A program made the translations under genes and the position numbers. The notes beneath the pieces are model-generated. The model did not search any database and was not told the DNA's origin. It was given only the letters and a program-made list of their open reading frames with translations. Shown here piece after piece: positions 14,098-23,311 of a DNA stretch of 38,170 bases. This stretch comes from Bacteroidaceae bacterium (GTDB lineage Bacteria; Bacteroidota; Bacteroidia; Bacteroidales; Bacteroidaceae): positions 1-38,170 of the forward strand of contig JAFZFZ010000065.1 of NCBI GenBank assembly GCA_017557005.1, read 5' to 3'. Each line of letters opens with the position of its first letter. The first letter of the stretch is position 1.

Positions 14098-14964
14098 ATG
14101 CCTACAAAACTATCCATAATCACCATCAACTACAATAATCGCGAAGGACTACGAAAGACCATCGAGAGCGTAGTCAATCAAACTTATCGTGATTTTGAAT
14201 ACATAGTCATTGACGGAGGTTCTACAGACGGAAGTGTAGAAGTCATCGAGGAATATGCAGACAGAATAGACTATTGGGTGAGCGAAAAGGACAAAGGCAT
14301 ATATGATGCCATGAACAAAGGTATTGACAGAGCCAATGGGGCATATTGTCAATTCTTGAATTCTGGCGATAGTTTTCACTCCACAAATGTTTTAGAGCAG
14401 GTTCTTCCCAGTTTAGACGGTACGGACATTGTTGTGGGACAAATATTCCTATCCAACACATTGTCTGCAAGCGAGATAATCCCATCCGTTAGTATGTTAC
14501 GCCTCTATGAGAGAAGTCTACCTCACCCATCTGCATATATTTCAACACAATTGTTGAAGAAACACCACTACGATACGGACTTAAGAATCGTTTCTGATTG
14601 GAAGTTCTATATACAATCATTGGTATTTGACAATGCCTCATATAAATTTATAGAGATGACAGTATCAGACTTTGACACAAATGGTATAAGTTCGCAAAAC
14701 ACAGCTTTAGTCATGAGCGAAAGGGAGCAGGTGCTTAAAGAATTATTACCAGAACGAATACGAACAGATTATCTCAAGTTCTCCAACGGGCAAGGTTATC
14801 AAGAAACCCCATATGACCAATTCTTCATACAAACACGTAAATATCCACAATATGCCAAATTAGTGTATACCATATCTGTTATAATAATGCAACTCATATC
14901 TATTTTTAAGAGAGGAGCGCAGTATGCTCGTAATTTCCCAATAAAAATCAACCACAAAAAATAA
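14098..14964 (+). CDS. Family 2 glycosyltransferase
   Basis: A 288-residue enzyme with the classic start LSIITINYNNREGLRKTIESVVNQTY, then FEYIVIDGGSTDGS, the WVSEKDKGIYDAMNKGI block, and the DXD-like LNSGDSFH near residue 86. This subgroup (SEKDKGIYDAMNKG) is common in O-antigen and colanic-acid-type clusters. The next reading frame, 6 bases downstream, is the broken cytidylyltransferase start. Confidence 0.85.
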   Translation: MPTKLSIITINYNNREGLRKTIESVVNQTYRDFEYIVIDGGSTDGSVEVIEEYADRIDYWVSEKDKGIYDAMNKGIDRANGAYCQFLNSGDSFHSTNVLEQVLPSLDGTDIVVGQIFLSNTLSASEIIPSVSMLRLYERSLPHPSAYISTQLLKKHHYDTDLRIVSDWKFYIQSLVFDNASYKFIEMTVSDFDTNGISSQNTALVMSEREQVLKELLPERIRTDYLKFSNGQGYQETPYDQFFIQTRKYPQYAKLVYTISVIIMQLISIFKRGAQYARNFPIKINHKK

Positions 14965-14970
14965 ACAAAG

Positions 14971-15069
14971 ATGAGAATCACAGCAACAACACCAATAAGG
15001 GAAGGTTCTCAACGTATAAAAGACACCAAATTGAGACCTTTGACAGGAGCCACGTTGATAAAACTATAA
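14971..15069 (+). pseudogene. Remnant of a CMP-sugar (acylneuraminate-type) cytidylyltransferase
   Basis: The 32-codon frame reads MRITATTPIREGSQRIKDTK, matching the nucleotide-binding N-terminus of NeuA-like enzymes (IPxREGSxRxKxKN), and stops at 15067 after LRPLTGATLIKL. The remaining roughly 200 residues are missing. The gene was probably lost by deletion. Confidence 0.6.
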
Positions 15070-15075
15070 ATGTGA

Positions 15076-15243
15076 CTTTATGGCGACACGTGGTATGACA
15101 AACTTTTCATGGAAATACACAACAGAAATTACAAAAGGCCTGTATACACTTTGGTCACATGCATATTACGTGTGATTTCAGTATTTCACAAGAGTGCTAG
15201 ATTTATAAACTATATCCTTATTCCATTCGTGATTAATATGTAA
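15076..15243 (+). pseudogene. Unidentified open fragment in the degenerate zone
   Basis: A 55-codon frame without a start codon at its beginning (LYGDTWYDKLFMEIHNRN ... INYILIPFVINM) ends with TAA at 15241. It may be the tail of a lost gene. I recognise no family. Confidence 0.25.
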
Positions 15244-15313
15244 AAACAATTGCTACTTTATCACACAATCAGAGATATTTAGTTTTATCTATTTTATTAG
15301 AATACACCATATT

Positions 15314-15487
15314 ATGAGAATATTAGTTACAGGTGCAGCTGGATTTATAGGCAGTAATGTTATCAAAGGAATATTCGAACAGCTAACAGACGCAGTGGTA
15401 GTTGTTTTGCCATACTCTTTATTGGATGCAATCATGCAGAACGTATGTTTGTATTCAGCAAGGTGCCATTTTTCAAGCATCGATTAA
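15314..15487 (+). pseudogene. Remnant of an NAD-dependent sugar epimerase/dehydratase
   Basis: MRILVTGAAGFIGSNVIKG is the Rossmann GxxGxxG start of a short-chain sugar-nucleotide epimerase or dehydratase. After about 23 residues the frame continues into unrelated sequence and stops at 15485. Only the start of the original gene remains. Confidence 0.6.
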
Positions 15488-15500
15488 ATCAAAAACTACC

Positions 15501-15605
15501 ATGAATAAGACACAGCAAGTAGGGGTTGTCATATTGAACTACAACAATACTACTGACATAAAAACGTGCGGCAATTCAATACAGTATTCCCATTACAAAA
15601 TTCCA
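15501..15605 (+). pseudogene. Remnant of a family 2 glycosyltransferase start
   Basis: MNKTQQVGVVILNYNNTTDIK resembles the first strand and loop of a GT2 enzyme. After about 27 codons the similarity ends and the frame runs into the start of the LicD gene in another frame. Third truncated gene start in a row. Confidence 0.5.
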
Positions 15606-15607
15606 AT

Positions 15608-16417
15608 ATGCCATACAGAGAACATCTATTCAAAGAGTTGTATACAATGCTCACCGAAATCAATCGCATATGCGACAAATATGGTATCAAGTACTTTGCC
15701 ATGGGAGGATCAGCCATAGGAGCTATCTACGACAAAGGAATATTGCCCTGGGATGATGACATAGACATTGGAATGGTGCGTGAAGACTACAACAAATTCT
15801 TAGAGATTGCTCCGAATGAATTAAATGAAGACTATTTCTTGTCATGGTATGATTCCGATGAACATACTCCTTTTTTCTATGCTAAATTAAAAAAGAACAA
15901 CACCGTTTTCATTGAGGAGCAATACAAGAATGTTCCAATGCATCAAGGTATCTTCATTGATATCTTTCCATATGACAAAGGACCTCAGAACAAGCATTTG
16001 CAACAATTACAATTCAAATGTGCAGAGTTTATCAAATGCTGCCTCATGAGTAAGGAAGTGTGGTTATGGGAACACTGTGGACAATGCCAAATAGAGAAAC
16101 CTTGGAAACGAAATTGGTTCTCCTGTTGCGCAACAAGAATTGTCAACACAATATTATCAAAAAAACAATTATATCGTTTGATTGTATTTATTCAATCTTA
16201 TTACAATTCAGACAAGCACAACTCTTACAAACTCATCAACACATTTGTTGATTATATTTCCAAAGAACAAATAGACAGTATAATATACCACACTTTTGGA
16301 ACGACACAAATCATGGGGCCTGCAGATATGGCAGAATATATGAAAGGATTCCGAAGATTCACGAATGAAGAGGCCCTATCAAGAGGAGGTCATTCCCCCT
16401 ATTTAATCGAATTATAA
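15608..16417 (+). CDS. LicD-family phosphotransferase/nucleotidyltransferase
   Basis: A 269-residue protein with the LicD pattern: LYTMLTEINRICDKYGIKYFAMGGSAIGAIYDKG (GGS near residues 33-35) and PWDDDIDIGM (48-56), the metal-binding acidic triad. Later GIFIDIFPYD is also typical. I start it at ATG 15608 because MPYREHLFKEL fits the family; the frame opens at a GTG at 15566 inside the preceding remnant. LicD enzymes add phosphocholine or related phospho-groups to glycans, so the polymer may carry a phosphorylated substituent. One base separates it from the GT8 gene. Confidence 0.85.
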   Translation: MPYREHLFKELYTMLTEINRICDKYGIKYFAMGGSAIGAIYDKGILPWDDDIDIGMVREDYNKFLEIAPNELNEDYFLSWYDSDEHTPFFYAKLKKNNTVFIEEQYKNVPMHQGIFIDIFPYDKGPQNKHLQQLQFKCAEFIKCCLMSKEVWLWEHCGQCQIEKPWKRNWFSCCATRIVNTILSKKQLYRLIVFIQSYYNSDKHNSYKLINTFVDYISKEQIDSIIYHTFGTTQIMGPADMAEYMKGFRRFTNEEALSRGGHSPYLIEL

Positions 16418-16418
16418 C

Positions 16419-17348
16419 ATGACCATCCCAATAGTTTTTGCATTTGACAAGAATTTAACAATGCCAGCAAGCATCTGCATCTGTTCATTATTGACAAATG
16501 CGGATGCCGATACTTTTTACGACATATACATTCTGCATTCAGGCGACCTTGAGAACTCCAAAAAACAATTAGAAGATATTCAACTATATTTTTCGAATTG
16601 CAACATCACTTTTCGAATAGTAAATAATGAATTTCTTGCAGCTTACGAAATTAGAGGTATTACTATAGCAGCATACTATCGGCTTTTAATTCCTAATTTA
16701 ATACCTGAATACGATAAGATTCTATACTCGGATGTTGATGTCATCTTTAGGGAGGACCTCTCAAAATATTACAATATAGACATTACTGATTTTTATCTGG
16801 CTGGAGTTGACAATGGTTCCGCATTACGTCCACAAGTGCAAAAATATGTCAGAGAGACATTGGGCATTGATCATAAGTTCGGGCATTTTTATTCAGGGAA
16901 CTTAGTTATTAACTCTAAAAAAATCAAGGAAGATAATATCATACCTTTGTTTAGGGAACTGGCAAAGAGAAAATATCATCAACAAGATATGGACATAATA
17001 AACATTGCATGCTATGGAAAAATCAAACCCTTACCACCAGCATTTTGTTTAACCAATTTCTTGTCTGATCTGCTAATTAACAGAAGGAAGGAGATGCTTG
17101 CCTATTTCTCTGAAGAAGAGATAGAGCATGCTCTAAGATATGGAACTGTTCATTATAATGGGCCAAAACCCTGGAAAGGCTTTTGCGTCAACTATGACAT
17201 TTGGTGGGAAACTTATCGCAAGTCTCCCTTCTTCGACGAAAAGTTCTACTTCGAATTTTACAACCGAAAGCAAAATGAACTTGACCATTTATCATTGTGG
17301 AAGCGCATTAAAATTTTAGCAAGATTCTTTATTCATGGTAAAAAATAG
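16419..17348 (+). CDS. Family 8 glycosyltransferase
   Basis: A 309-residue retaining GT: IPIVFAFDKNLTMPASICICSLL at the start, IAAYYRLLIPNLIPEYDKILYSDVDVIF with the DXD near residues 108-110, YSGNLVINSKK, DMDIINIACYGKI, and the HYNGPKPWKG metal/donor motif near 245. This matches the LgtC/GspA-type family, which adds galactose or glucose to surface glycans. Tightly packed after LicD, so the two probably act in the same pathway. Confidence 0.88.
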   Translation: MTIPIVFAFDKNLTMPASICICSLLTNADADTFYDIYILHSGDLENSKKQLEDIQLYFSNCNITFRIVNNEFLAAYEIRGITIAAYYRLLIPNLIPEYDKILYSDVDVIFREDLSKYYNIDITDFYLAGVDNGSALRPQVQKYVRETLGIDHKFGHFYSGNLVINSKKIKEDNIIPLFRELAKRKYHQQDMDIINIACYGKIKPLPPAFCLTNFLSDLLINRRKEMLAYFSEEEIEHALRYGTVHYNGPKPWKGFCVNYDIWWETYRKSPFFDEKFYFEFYNRKQNELDHLSLWKRIKILARFFIHGKK

Positions 17349-17377
17349 CGAAAAGGCTATTTTGTAAATCAAGAAGC

Positions 17378-18343
17378 ATGAATAACTTTAAGGTCTCTGT
17401 TATCATCCCCATCTACAAGGTAGAAGCATTCATTGAGCGATGTGCTACTACGCTCATGGAGCAAACACTCCGTGATGTAGAATATATCTTCGTTGACGAT
17501 GCCACACCCGATAAGAGCATACAGATACTTGAAGAGGTCATCAGCCGCTACCCTGAGCGGAAGAGCCAGGTGCGTATCGTACGCCATGAAGAGAACAAGG
17601 GATTGCCCGCTGCACGCAACACGGGACTGGCTCTGGCCACAGGAGAATACATTTTCCATTGTGACAGTGACGACTATGTGGAGCCTGCCTTACTGGAAGA
17701 CTTGTACCATACAGCCCAAGCACAAAATGCCGAAATCGTGTGGAGTGACTGGTATCTGACATTTGCCGAAAACGAGCAGTATATGAAGCAACCATCATTT
17801 GACACCCCGATGGAAGCACTAAAGGCGATGCTCAGCGGGGGGATGAAATATAATGTATGGAACAAACTGGTACGCCGCTCGCTCTATACGGACTACGGCA
17901 TAGAGTTCCCTGCCGGCTATGGCATGGGCGAGGACATGACGATGATGATGCTCTTTGCACATGCAAAGAGGGTGGCCTATGTGCCCCAAGCCTACTACCA
18001 CTATATAAAGACAAACACGAATGCCTTCAGCCAAACTTACTCGGAGCGACATCTGGAAGAGCTGAAGCACAATGTGCAACGTATCATCGACTATATGCAG
18101 GAGATATATGGAGAGACGCTGGAGAAGGAACTCAATTTCTTCAAACTGGATGTAAAATTTCCCTTCCTCATCACAGGGCAATACAAGCGATGGAGTACTT
18201 GGTACCCTGAAGCCAACAAATATATCCTACAAAACAGGCATATCCCAAGCCGTAGCCGCTATATACAATGGTTGGCCGCCAAGAGACAGTATTGGGTGGT
18301 CGGGATGTATAGTTGGATATTGAACAGCTTCGTTCATCGGTGA
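17378..18343 (+). CDS. Family 2 glycosyltransferase
   Basis: A 321-residue enzyme: VSVIIPIYKVEAFIERCATTLMEQTL, VEYIFVDDATPDKS, ENKGLPAARNTGLALATGEYIFHCDSDDYV (DXD near residues 95-97), and GYGMGEDMTMMM near 185. A standard inverting transferase of capsule and LPS loci. Base composition is more balanced than in the genes just upstream, which may mean this and the following genes joined the locus separately. Confidence 0.88.
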   Translation: MNNFKVSVIIPIYKVEAFIERCATTLMEQTLRDVEYIFVDDATPDKSIQILEEVISRYPERKSQVRIVRHEENKGLPAARNTGLALATGEYIFHCDSDDYVEPALLEDLYHTAQAQNAEIVWSDWYLTFAENEQYMKQPSFDTPMEALKAMLSGGMKYNVWNKLVRRSLYTDYGIEFPAGYGMGEDMTMMMLFAHAKRVAYVPQAYYHYIKTNTNAFSQTYSERHLEELKHNVQRIIDYMQEIYGETLEKELNFFKLDVKFPFLITGQYKRWSTWYPEANKYILQNRHIPSRSRYIQWLAAKRQYWVVGMYSWILNSFVHR

Positions 18344-18354
18344 TGGCGAAGCCC

Positions 18355-18396
18355 CATTAACCATTAACTTTTAACCCATAACTCGTAACCTTTACA
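18355..18396 (+). repeat. Heptamer array ending in TAAC
   Basis: CATTAAC, CATTAAC, TTTTAAC, CCATAAC, TCGTAAC and then CTTTACA run without gaps between the GT2 stop and the polymerase start. Each unit is seven bases. Related heptamers occur at 1690-1825. Confidence 0.7.
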
Positions 18397-18403
18397 CAAA
18401 ATA

Positions 18404-19714
18404 ATGTTCAAAGCACTGATGACCATACTGATGGGGATAATGGTCAGTTTCTACTTCTTCCCCATCGAATTCACCTTTCTGCCAGGCGTAAATACCAAGA
18501 TGGCCATGGCAGGCTTCGGGCTGGTAGTGCTGGCAGTGCAGATGGCACTGCACAGAAAGCCTTATGTAGACGAAGGGATATTCCGCTTCTCAGTAATAGC
18601 TATTGTCATATCACTAATCGGGTTCGTAGCTGTCACCTATAATGAGACCCACGACTACACATACGCGACCTATATAGTAAGTATGTGGGTATGGCTCAGC
18701 GGAGCGTATGTAGTGATTACCTTGATGAGAGCGCTGCATGGCTATGTGTCAGTAGAGTTGGTGTGCAACTATCTGATAGCCGTATGTACAGCACAATGTA
18801 TATCGGCCCTGATGATTGACTCCATGCCGGCATTCAAGACCTTCGTAGACACCTACGTGTCGGGATTCGGATTCGTAGATACAAGTCAGATTAGTCATGG
18901 TAAACGAATGTATGGCATAGGTGCTGGATTGGATGTGGCAGGACTCCGTTTCTCGGCTGTGCTATGCTGTATCGCTTATATCACCAGCCGAATAGCCAGT
19001 ACTACTCGCAAAAACTACATCTGGATATATCTTGTATGCTTCGTAATCATTGGCTTGGCAGGCAACATGATAGCCCGCACCACGACTGTGGGCGTAGGCC
19101 TCGCTTTAGTATATTGGGTATGTGTGCTATTTAGGTCAGAAAGTCGGCACGATAACATTTATCTGTGGAAGTGGCTGGTGGGGATTATTATAGTGGCTCT
19201 ACTCATCATCGTCCCGCTATACAACGCTAATTCCACATTCAAGACCAACACTCGATTTGCGTTTGAGGGATTCTTCAGTCTTGTCGAGAAGGGACGTTGG
19301 GAGGTACGCTCCAACGAGATTCTGTTAAACATGTACGTATTCCCCGACAACCTGAAAACCTGGCTGATAGGTGACGGATACATAGAAAACCCTATAAAGA
19401 CAGATCCATATTATACTGGAGAAGTTATTGGCGGTTATTATATGGGAACTGATGTGGGATATCTGCGTTTTATCTTCTATTTCGGCGTCTTTGGTTTATT
19501 GGCCTTCATCACATTCTTCATCACCATTACAAGGAATTGTATCAAACAGTTCCCGTCACAAAGAGCTCTGTTCGTCCTAATCCTTGCCGTAAACCTGATA
19601 GGCTGGTTCAAAGTATCTACAGATATATTCCTTGCATTTGCTCCCTTCCTCCTCATCTGCAGAGAAGAGGGCTGTGAATTGGAGCAACATATCGACTCCA
19701 ACATTTCCACATGA
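18404..19714 (+). CDS. Wzy-like O-antigen/capsule polymerase
   Basis: A 436-residue polytopic membrane protein with about 10-11 hydrophobic segments and one large loop (around residues 140-180), as in Wzy/O-antigen ligase superfamily proteins. Sequence identity in this family is low, so the call rests on topology, a charged block before the last segments (FAFEGFFSLVEKGRWEVRSNE, where polymerases often have a conserved R), and its place between wzx and the export genes. It would join repeat units at the periplasmic face. Its last bases overlap the next start (ATGA). Confidence 0.7.
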   Translation: MFKALMTILMGIMVSFYFFPIEFTFLPGVNTKMAMAGFGLVVLAVQMALHRKPYVDEGIFRFSVIAIVISLIGFVAVTYNETHDYTYATYIVSMWVWLSGAYVVITLMRALHGYVSVELVCNYLIAVCTAQCISALMIDSMPAFKTFVDTYVSGFGFVDTSQISHGKRMYGIGAGLDVAGLRFSAVLCCIAYITSRIASTTRKNYIWIYLVCFVIIGLAGNMIARTTTVGVGLALVYWVCVLFRSESRHDNIYLWKWLVGIIIVALLIIVPLYNANSTFKTNTRFAFEGFFSLVEKGRWEVRSNEILLNMYVFPDNLKTWLIGDGYIENPIKTDPYYTGEVIGGYYMGTDVGYLRFIFYFGVFGLLAFITFFITITRNCIKQFPSQRALFVLILAVNLIGWFKVSTDIFLAFAPFLLICREEGCELEQHIDSNIST

Positions 19715-20841
19715 AAATCGTATACTGCATAGCCGGCACCTATAATTCCGGTGGAATGGAACGCGTGCTTGCCAATAAAGCAAATTGGTTTGCACACCAA
19801 GGCCATGACGTTACGATAATAACAACCGAACAAAAAGGCAGGAAGCCATTCTTCTCATTAGACAAGCGGATTGTTTGTCATGATTTGGGAATCGGGTACG
19901 AAGAGAACAATGGAGGGACTTTTCTCAACAAATTGTTACATTACCCCTCCAAGCAATACAGACATCGTAAAAAATTAACCAGACTACTTGAGCAAATAAA
20001 GCCAGATATCACCGTTTCGATGTTTTGCAACGACGTATCGTTCCTCCCGAAAATAAAAGATGGCAGTAAAAAAGTATTGGAGATTCACTTTTCCAAATTC
20101 AAACGTCTACAATATGCGCGTAAGGGGCTATGGCGCTTGGCTGATATCTACCGCAACAAGAGGGAAGAGCGACAAGTAAAGCAATTTGACCGATTTATCG
20201 TACTCACCGAGGAAGATAAGACGTATTGGGGCGACCTCGCAAACATTGAAGTCATACCCAATGCACGGACATTCGATCCCGAACATGTAGCTTCATTGGA
20301 CACCAAGAAAGTAGTTGCCATAGGGCGATTTACTTACCAGAAGGGATTCGAACGGCTGATCGATGCATGGAATATGATCTGTCGCCAACATCCAGAATGG
20401 CATCTCGACATTGTGGGTGACGGAGAGAATCGGACACAACTACAGAATCTCATCGACTACTATGGAATAGGCGATAGCATAACCCTATGTCCACCCTCTA
20501 ATAATATAGAAGGTATATACAACAACGCATCCATCATAGCCTTATCGTCGCGCTACGAAGGATTGCCCATGATTTTACTTGAGGCACAAGCCTACGGGTT
20601 GCCCATAGTGGCATTTGATTGCAAGTGCGGACCTTCTGATGTGGTAACAAACGGCGTAGACGGATACCTCGTTGCTGAAGGTGACTGCCATGCTCTATCT
20701 CTAAAACTTAGCATAGTGATGGAAAATGAAAGTCTACGGCAACAGATGGGAAGGGAAGCCCGAAAAAACTCCAGCAGATACTCTGAAGAAAATATCATGA
20801 GTAAGTGGAATACACTTTTCCAACAACTGAACGCTCTATGA
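19711..20841 (+). CDS. Family 4 glycosyltransferase
   Basis: A 376-residue GT-B enzyme: MKIVYCIAGTYNSGGMERVLANKANWFAHQGHDVTIIT at the N-terminal Rossmann domain, KVVAIGRFTYQKGFERLIDAW near residue 200, LDIVGDGE, and IALSSRYEGLPMILLEAQAYGLPIVAFDCKCGP with the EX7E motif near 280-290. Resembles AmsD-like galactosyl or N-acetylgalactosaminyl transferases. Starts in an ATGA overlap with the polymerase gene and ends in another with the next gene, so all three are translationally coupled. Confidence 0.88.
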   Translation: MKIVYCIAGTYNSGGMERVLANKANWFAHQGHDVTIITTEQKGRKPFFSLDKRIVCHDLGIGYEENNGGTFLNKLLHYPSKQYRHRKKLTRLLEQIKPDITVSMFCNDVSFLPKIKDGSKKVLEIHFSKFKRLQYARKGLWRLADIYRNKREERQVKQFDRFIVLTEEDKTYWGDLANIEVIPNARTFDPEHVASLDTKKVVAIGRFTYQKGFERLIDAWNMICRQHPEWHLDIVGDGENRTQLQNLIDYYGIGDSITLCPPSNNIEGIYNNASIIALSSRYEGLPMILLEAQAYGLPIVAFDCKCGPSDVVTNGVDGYLVAEGDCHALSLKLSIVMENESLRQQMGREARKNSSRYSEENIMSKWNTLFQQLNAL

Positions 20842-21947
20842 AAACCATCGTCGTATCTGCCGTAAACATACGTAAGGGAGGCACACTGACTATCCTTCGC
20901 GAATGCCTTAGCTACCTGTCATCATTGGCACTCGATGGCAAATTTCGGGTAGTAGCGATTGTACACGAACGAGGATTGAGCGACTATGAAGGCATCGAAT
21001 ACATTGAGATACCCGATTCTATCAAGAGTTGGGGAAGGCGTTTGTGGTGCGAGTATGTAACAATGTATCGCATATCGAAAACATTGTCGCCCGTACATCT
21101 CTGGCTATCACTGCACGACACGACACCAAGAGTGAAGGCCAAGCATAGAGCAGTATATTGCCAAACATCATTCCCCTTCCTAAAACTGAGAATGAATGAT
21201 TGGCGATTCAACTACAAGATAGGACTTTTCCGCCTATTCACCCAGGTTGTCTATCGTATCAATATAAGAAAGAACGACTACCTGATTGTACAAGCAGAAT
21301 GGTTGCGCAAAAAATTCACTCGAATGTTTCGACTTCCTCATGAGCGATTCATCGTCGCACCACCTCAATGTAAAGCTTCTCCATACAATGGCATCACAAC
21401 ACCCGAGAGTAGCAGCGTTTTCACCTTCCTCTATGTAGCAACACCCGACTGCCATAAGAATTTCGAATTGATATGCCAAGCTGCGAAACTCCTTGAGAAG
21501 GAAATCGGGAAAGGGATGTTCAAGGTTATATTGACAATAAATGGAACTGAGAACAGATATGCCCAATGGTTATACAAGCAATGGGGTGAAGTGGAATCTG
21601 TGATTTTCCATGGATTAATGGATAAAGAAACTCTTTTCCATCACTATGCCGCATGCGATTGTCTGATATTCCCTTCGCGCATTGAAACTTGGGGACTACC
21701 CATCACAGAATTCATGCCATACAATAAGCCAATGCTACTTGCCGACCTTCTCTATGCACATGAAACTGCTTCCGGAGCTAACCAAGTCGCATTCTTCAAT
21801 CCTGAGAATATGGATGAACTCAAAAAGAGGATGCTACAACTAATCAATAAAGATACCACAAACCTTCACAAGGTACCGACACAAGAGATACAAAAGCCTA
21901 AGGCCATGAATTGGAGTGAACTATTTGCACAACTAATAGCTGACTAA
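20838..21947 (+). CDS. Family 4 glycosyltransferase
   Basis: A 369-residue GT-B protein starting MKTIVVSAVNIRKGGTLTIL. I choose ATG 20838 (ATGA overlap with the previous stop) over an upstream GTG. Features: YVATPDCHKNFELICQAAKLL near 200, VIFHGLMDKETLFHHYAACDCLIFPSRIETWGLPITEFMPYNKPML near 260-300, with the second Glu of the EX7E motif in TEF. Acts on the cytoplasmic side. Donor unknown. Confidence 0.85.
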   Translation: MKTIVVSAVNIRKGGTLTILRECLSYLSSLALDGKFRVVAIVHERGLSDYEGIEYIEIPDSIKSWGRRLWCEYVTMYRISKTLSPVHLWLSLHDTTPRVKAKHRAVYCQTSFPFLKLRMNDWRFNYKIGLFRLFTQVVYRINIRKNDYLIVQAEWLRKKFTRMFRLPHERFIVAPPQCKASPYNGITTPESSSVFTFLYVATPDCHKNFELICQAAKLLEKEIGKGMFKVILTINGTENRYAQWLYKQWGEVESVIFHGLMDKETLFHHYAACDCLIFPSRIETWGLPITEFMPYNKPMLLADLLYAHETASGANQVAFFNPENMDELKKRMLQLINKDTTNLHKVPTQEIQKPKAMNWSELFAQLIAD

Positions 21948-21959
21948 TTCAATTACGAT

Positions 21960-22232
21960 ATGAGAACAAAGGAAGACCTTACACTACGCAAGATAGGAAA
22001 CAAATACATGATTGTGGACACGCTCACCGAAGAGATAAATATGGTAGATGTGTATACAATGAACGAGACTGCCGCTTTGCTTTGGAAGACATTTAACAAG
22101 CGTAACTTCACACAAGAAGAAATGGTAAATGTACTATGCAACGAATATGAAGTAACACAAGAGCAAGCGACAAACGATGTAGAGAATCTGATAAAGGATT
22201 GGATTAGCTACGGACTTATATATAACGATTAA
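21960..22232 (+). CDS. PqqD-like (RRE-type) protein
   Basis: A 90-residue protein with the PqqD pattern: a beta-rich start (LTLRKIGNKYMIVDTLTEEINMVDVYTMN), NETAALLWKTF, TQEEMVNVLCNEYEVTQEQATNDVENLIKDWISYGLI. PqqD folds bind leader peptides of ribosomally made, modified peptides and deliver them to modifying enzymes. It lies 12 bases after the GT4 gene and 20 before the nucleotidyltransferase gene. No precursor peptide is visible, so either the precursor is elsewhere or the protein has another binding partner. Confidence 0.8.
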   Translation: MRTKEDLTLRKIGNKYMIVDTLTEEINMVDVYTMNETAALLWKTFNKRNFTQEEMVNVLCNEYEVTQEQATNDVENLIKDWISYGLIYND

Positions 22233-22252
22233 GAATATTCAATTTCAACAAG

Positions 22253-23311
22253 ATGTATCATATATTTTTCGTATTACTTAGAGCTGGACTTTGGGGAAAA
22301 GCACCGGAAGATCTAACCGCGTTCCCGTTAAACAGAGAGCGATGGAACAAGCTATTTGAAATAGCTAAGAAACAAACCGTAACGGGTATCGTGTACCATG
22401 GTATCACAATGCTCCCTGAGGGGCTAATGCCCCCGCAAGAGCTAATGATACGTTGGGTGGCCGAAGTTGAGCGCATCGAGCAGAACAATCATAAGACCAA
22501 TTTGGCTCTTCAAAAATTGCTCCGCCTATTTAGAGAAGAATGCTTACGTCCTATCGTGCTCAAGGGACAAAGCGTAGCTGCAATGTATGAAACTCCGTCA
22601 TTGCGCGAGTGCGGTGACATTGATCTCTTTTTTGACAATCAAGAAGATGCGAAAGATGCATTGGCTATACTCAAAGAGAAAGGCATCACCTATGAGCAAC
22701 ATGCAGACCAAAGCATCAGTTACATATGGGAAGGCATTGTCGTAGAACATCATACGGTACTCGTCGATTTGCATAGACCTAAAAGTCGGAAATATGCCAA
22801 TAGATTCATCAAGAAATTCCGACATATGAGAATTCCCCTGCAAGATCATACCAAAATGACGGTTCTGGCTCCCATGCCCTACCTCATCACGCTGAACACC
22901 CATATACTAAAACACACATTAGGCATGGGCATTGGATTACGTCAGCTTTGCGATTTAGCACGAGCATACTACTATCTGAACGGTAAAGTAGAACATCACA
23001 CGATGCGCGATACATTCAAGACCTTAGGACTTACCAAATGGAACATGTTGCTACATGCCTTTATCGTAAAGCATATAGGCCTTCCCTGGCAATATCAGCC
23101 GTATGTATCATTGCATGATATAGACACTGCCCCCCTATTCAGTATTATTAGAGAAAGTGGAAACTTTGGACAACACGCCAAAGGTTCAGCATCGCGTTCA
23201 CCTCTAAAAACAGCACTTAGCTTTTGGAAGAGAAAAAGATTTGCAAGGAAATATGCCTTCAGAGAATATATATGGATAATGCTGAGACTGACAAAGGGAA
23301 GACTAAAATGA
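22253..23311 (+). CDS. Nucleotidyltransferase-like protein (NTP_transf_5 family)
   Basis: A 352-residue protein of the uncharacterised nucleotidyltransferase family found beside PqqD and HPr-kinase-like genes. Seen: helical N-terminus (WNKLFEIAKKQTVTGIVYHGI), LRPIVLKGQSVAAMYETPSLRECGDIDLFF near residues 100-128 with the family's GDIDLF acidic metal-binding pair, and VEHHTVLVDLHR near 165. It may transfer a nucleotide to a small molecule, peptide or protein. Its stop overlaps the next start (ATGA at 23308-23311). The substrate is unknown. Confidence 0.75.
   Translation: MYHIFFVLLRAGLWGKAPEDLTAFPLNRERWNKLFEIAKKQTVTGIVYHGITMLPEGLMPPQELMIRWVAEVERIEQNNHKTNLALQKLLRLFREECLRPIVLKGQSVAAMYETPSLRECGDIDLFFDNQEDAKDALAILKEKGITYEQHADQSISYIWEGIVVEHHTVLVDLHRPKSRKYANRFIKKFRHMRIPLQDHTKMTVLAPMPYLITLNTHILKHTLGMGIGLRQLCDLARAYYYLNGKVEHHTMRDTFKTLGLTKWNMLLHAFIVKHIGLPWQYQPYVSLHDIDTAPLFSIIRESGNFGQHAKGSASRSPLKTALSFWKRKRFARKYAFREYIWIMLRLTKGRLK

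Noticed and set aside
17819..18181. 120-codon minus-strand frame inside the GT2 gene
   Set aside because: Shadow of a well-supported glycosyltransferase; no independent signal.
23224..23307. Upstream extension of the HPr-kinase-like gene
   Set aside because: The extra 28 codons overlap the previous gene, and the ATGA start at 23308 is the usual coupling arrangement.
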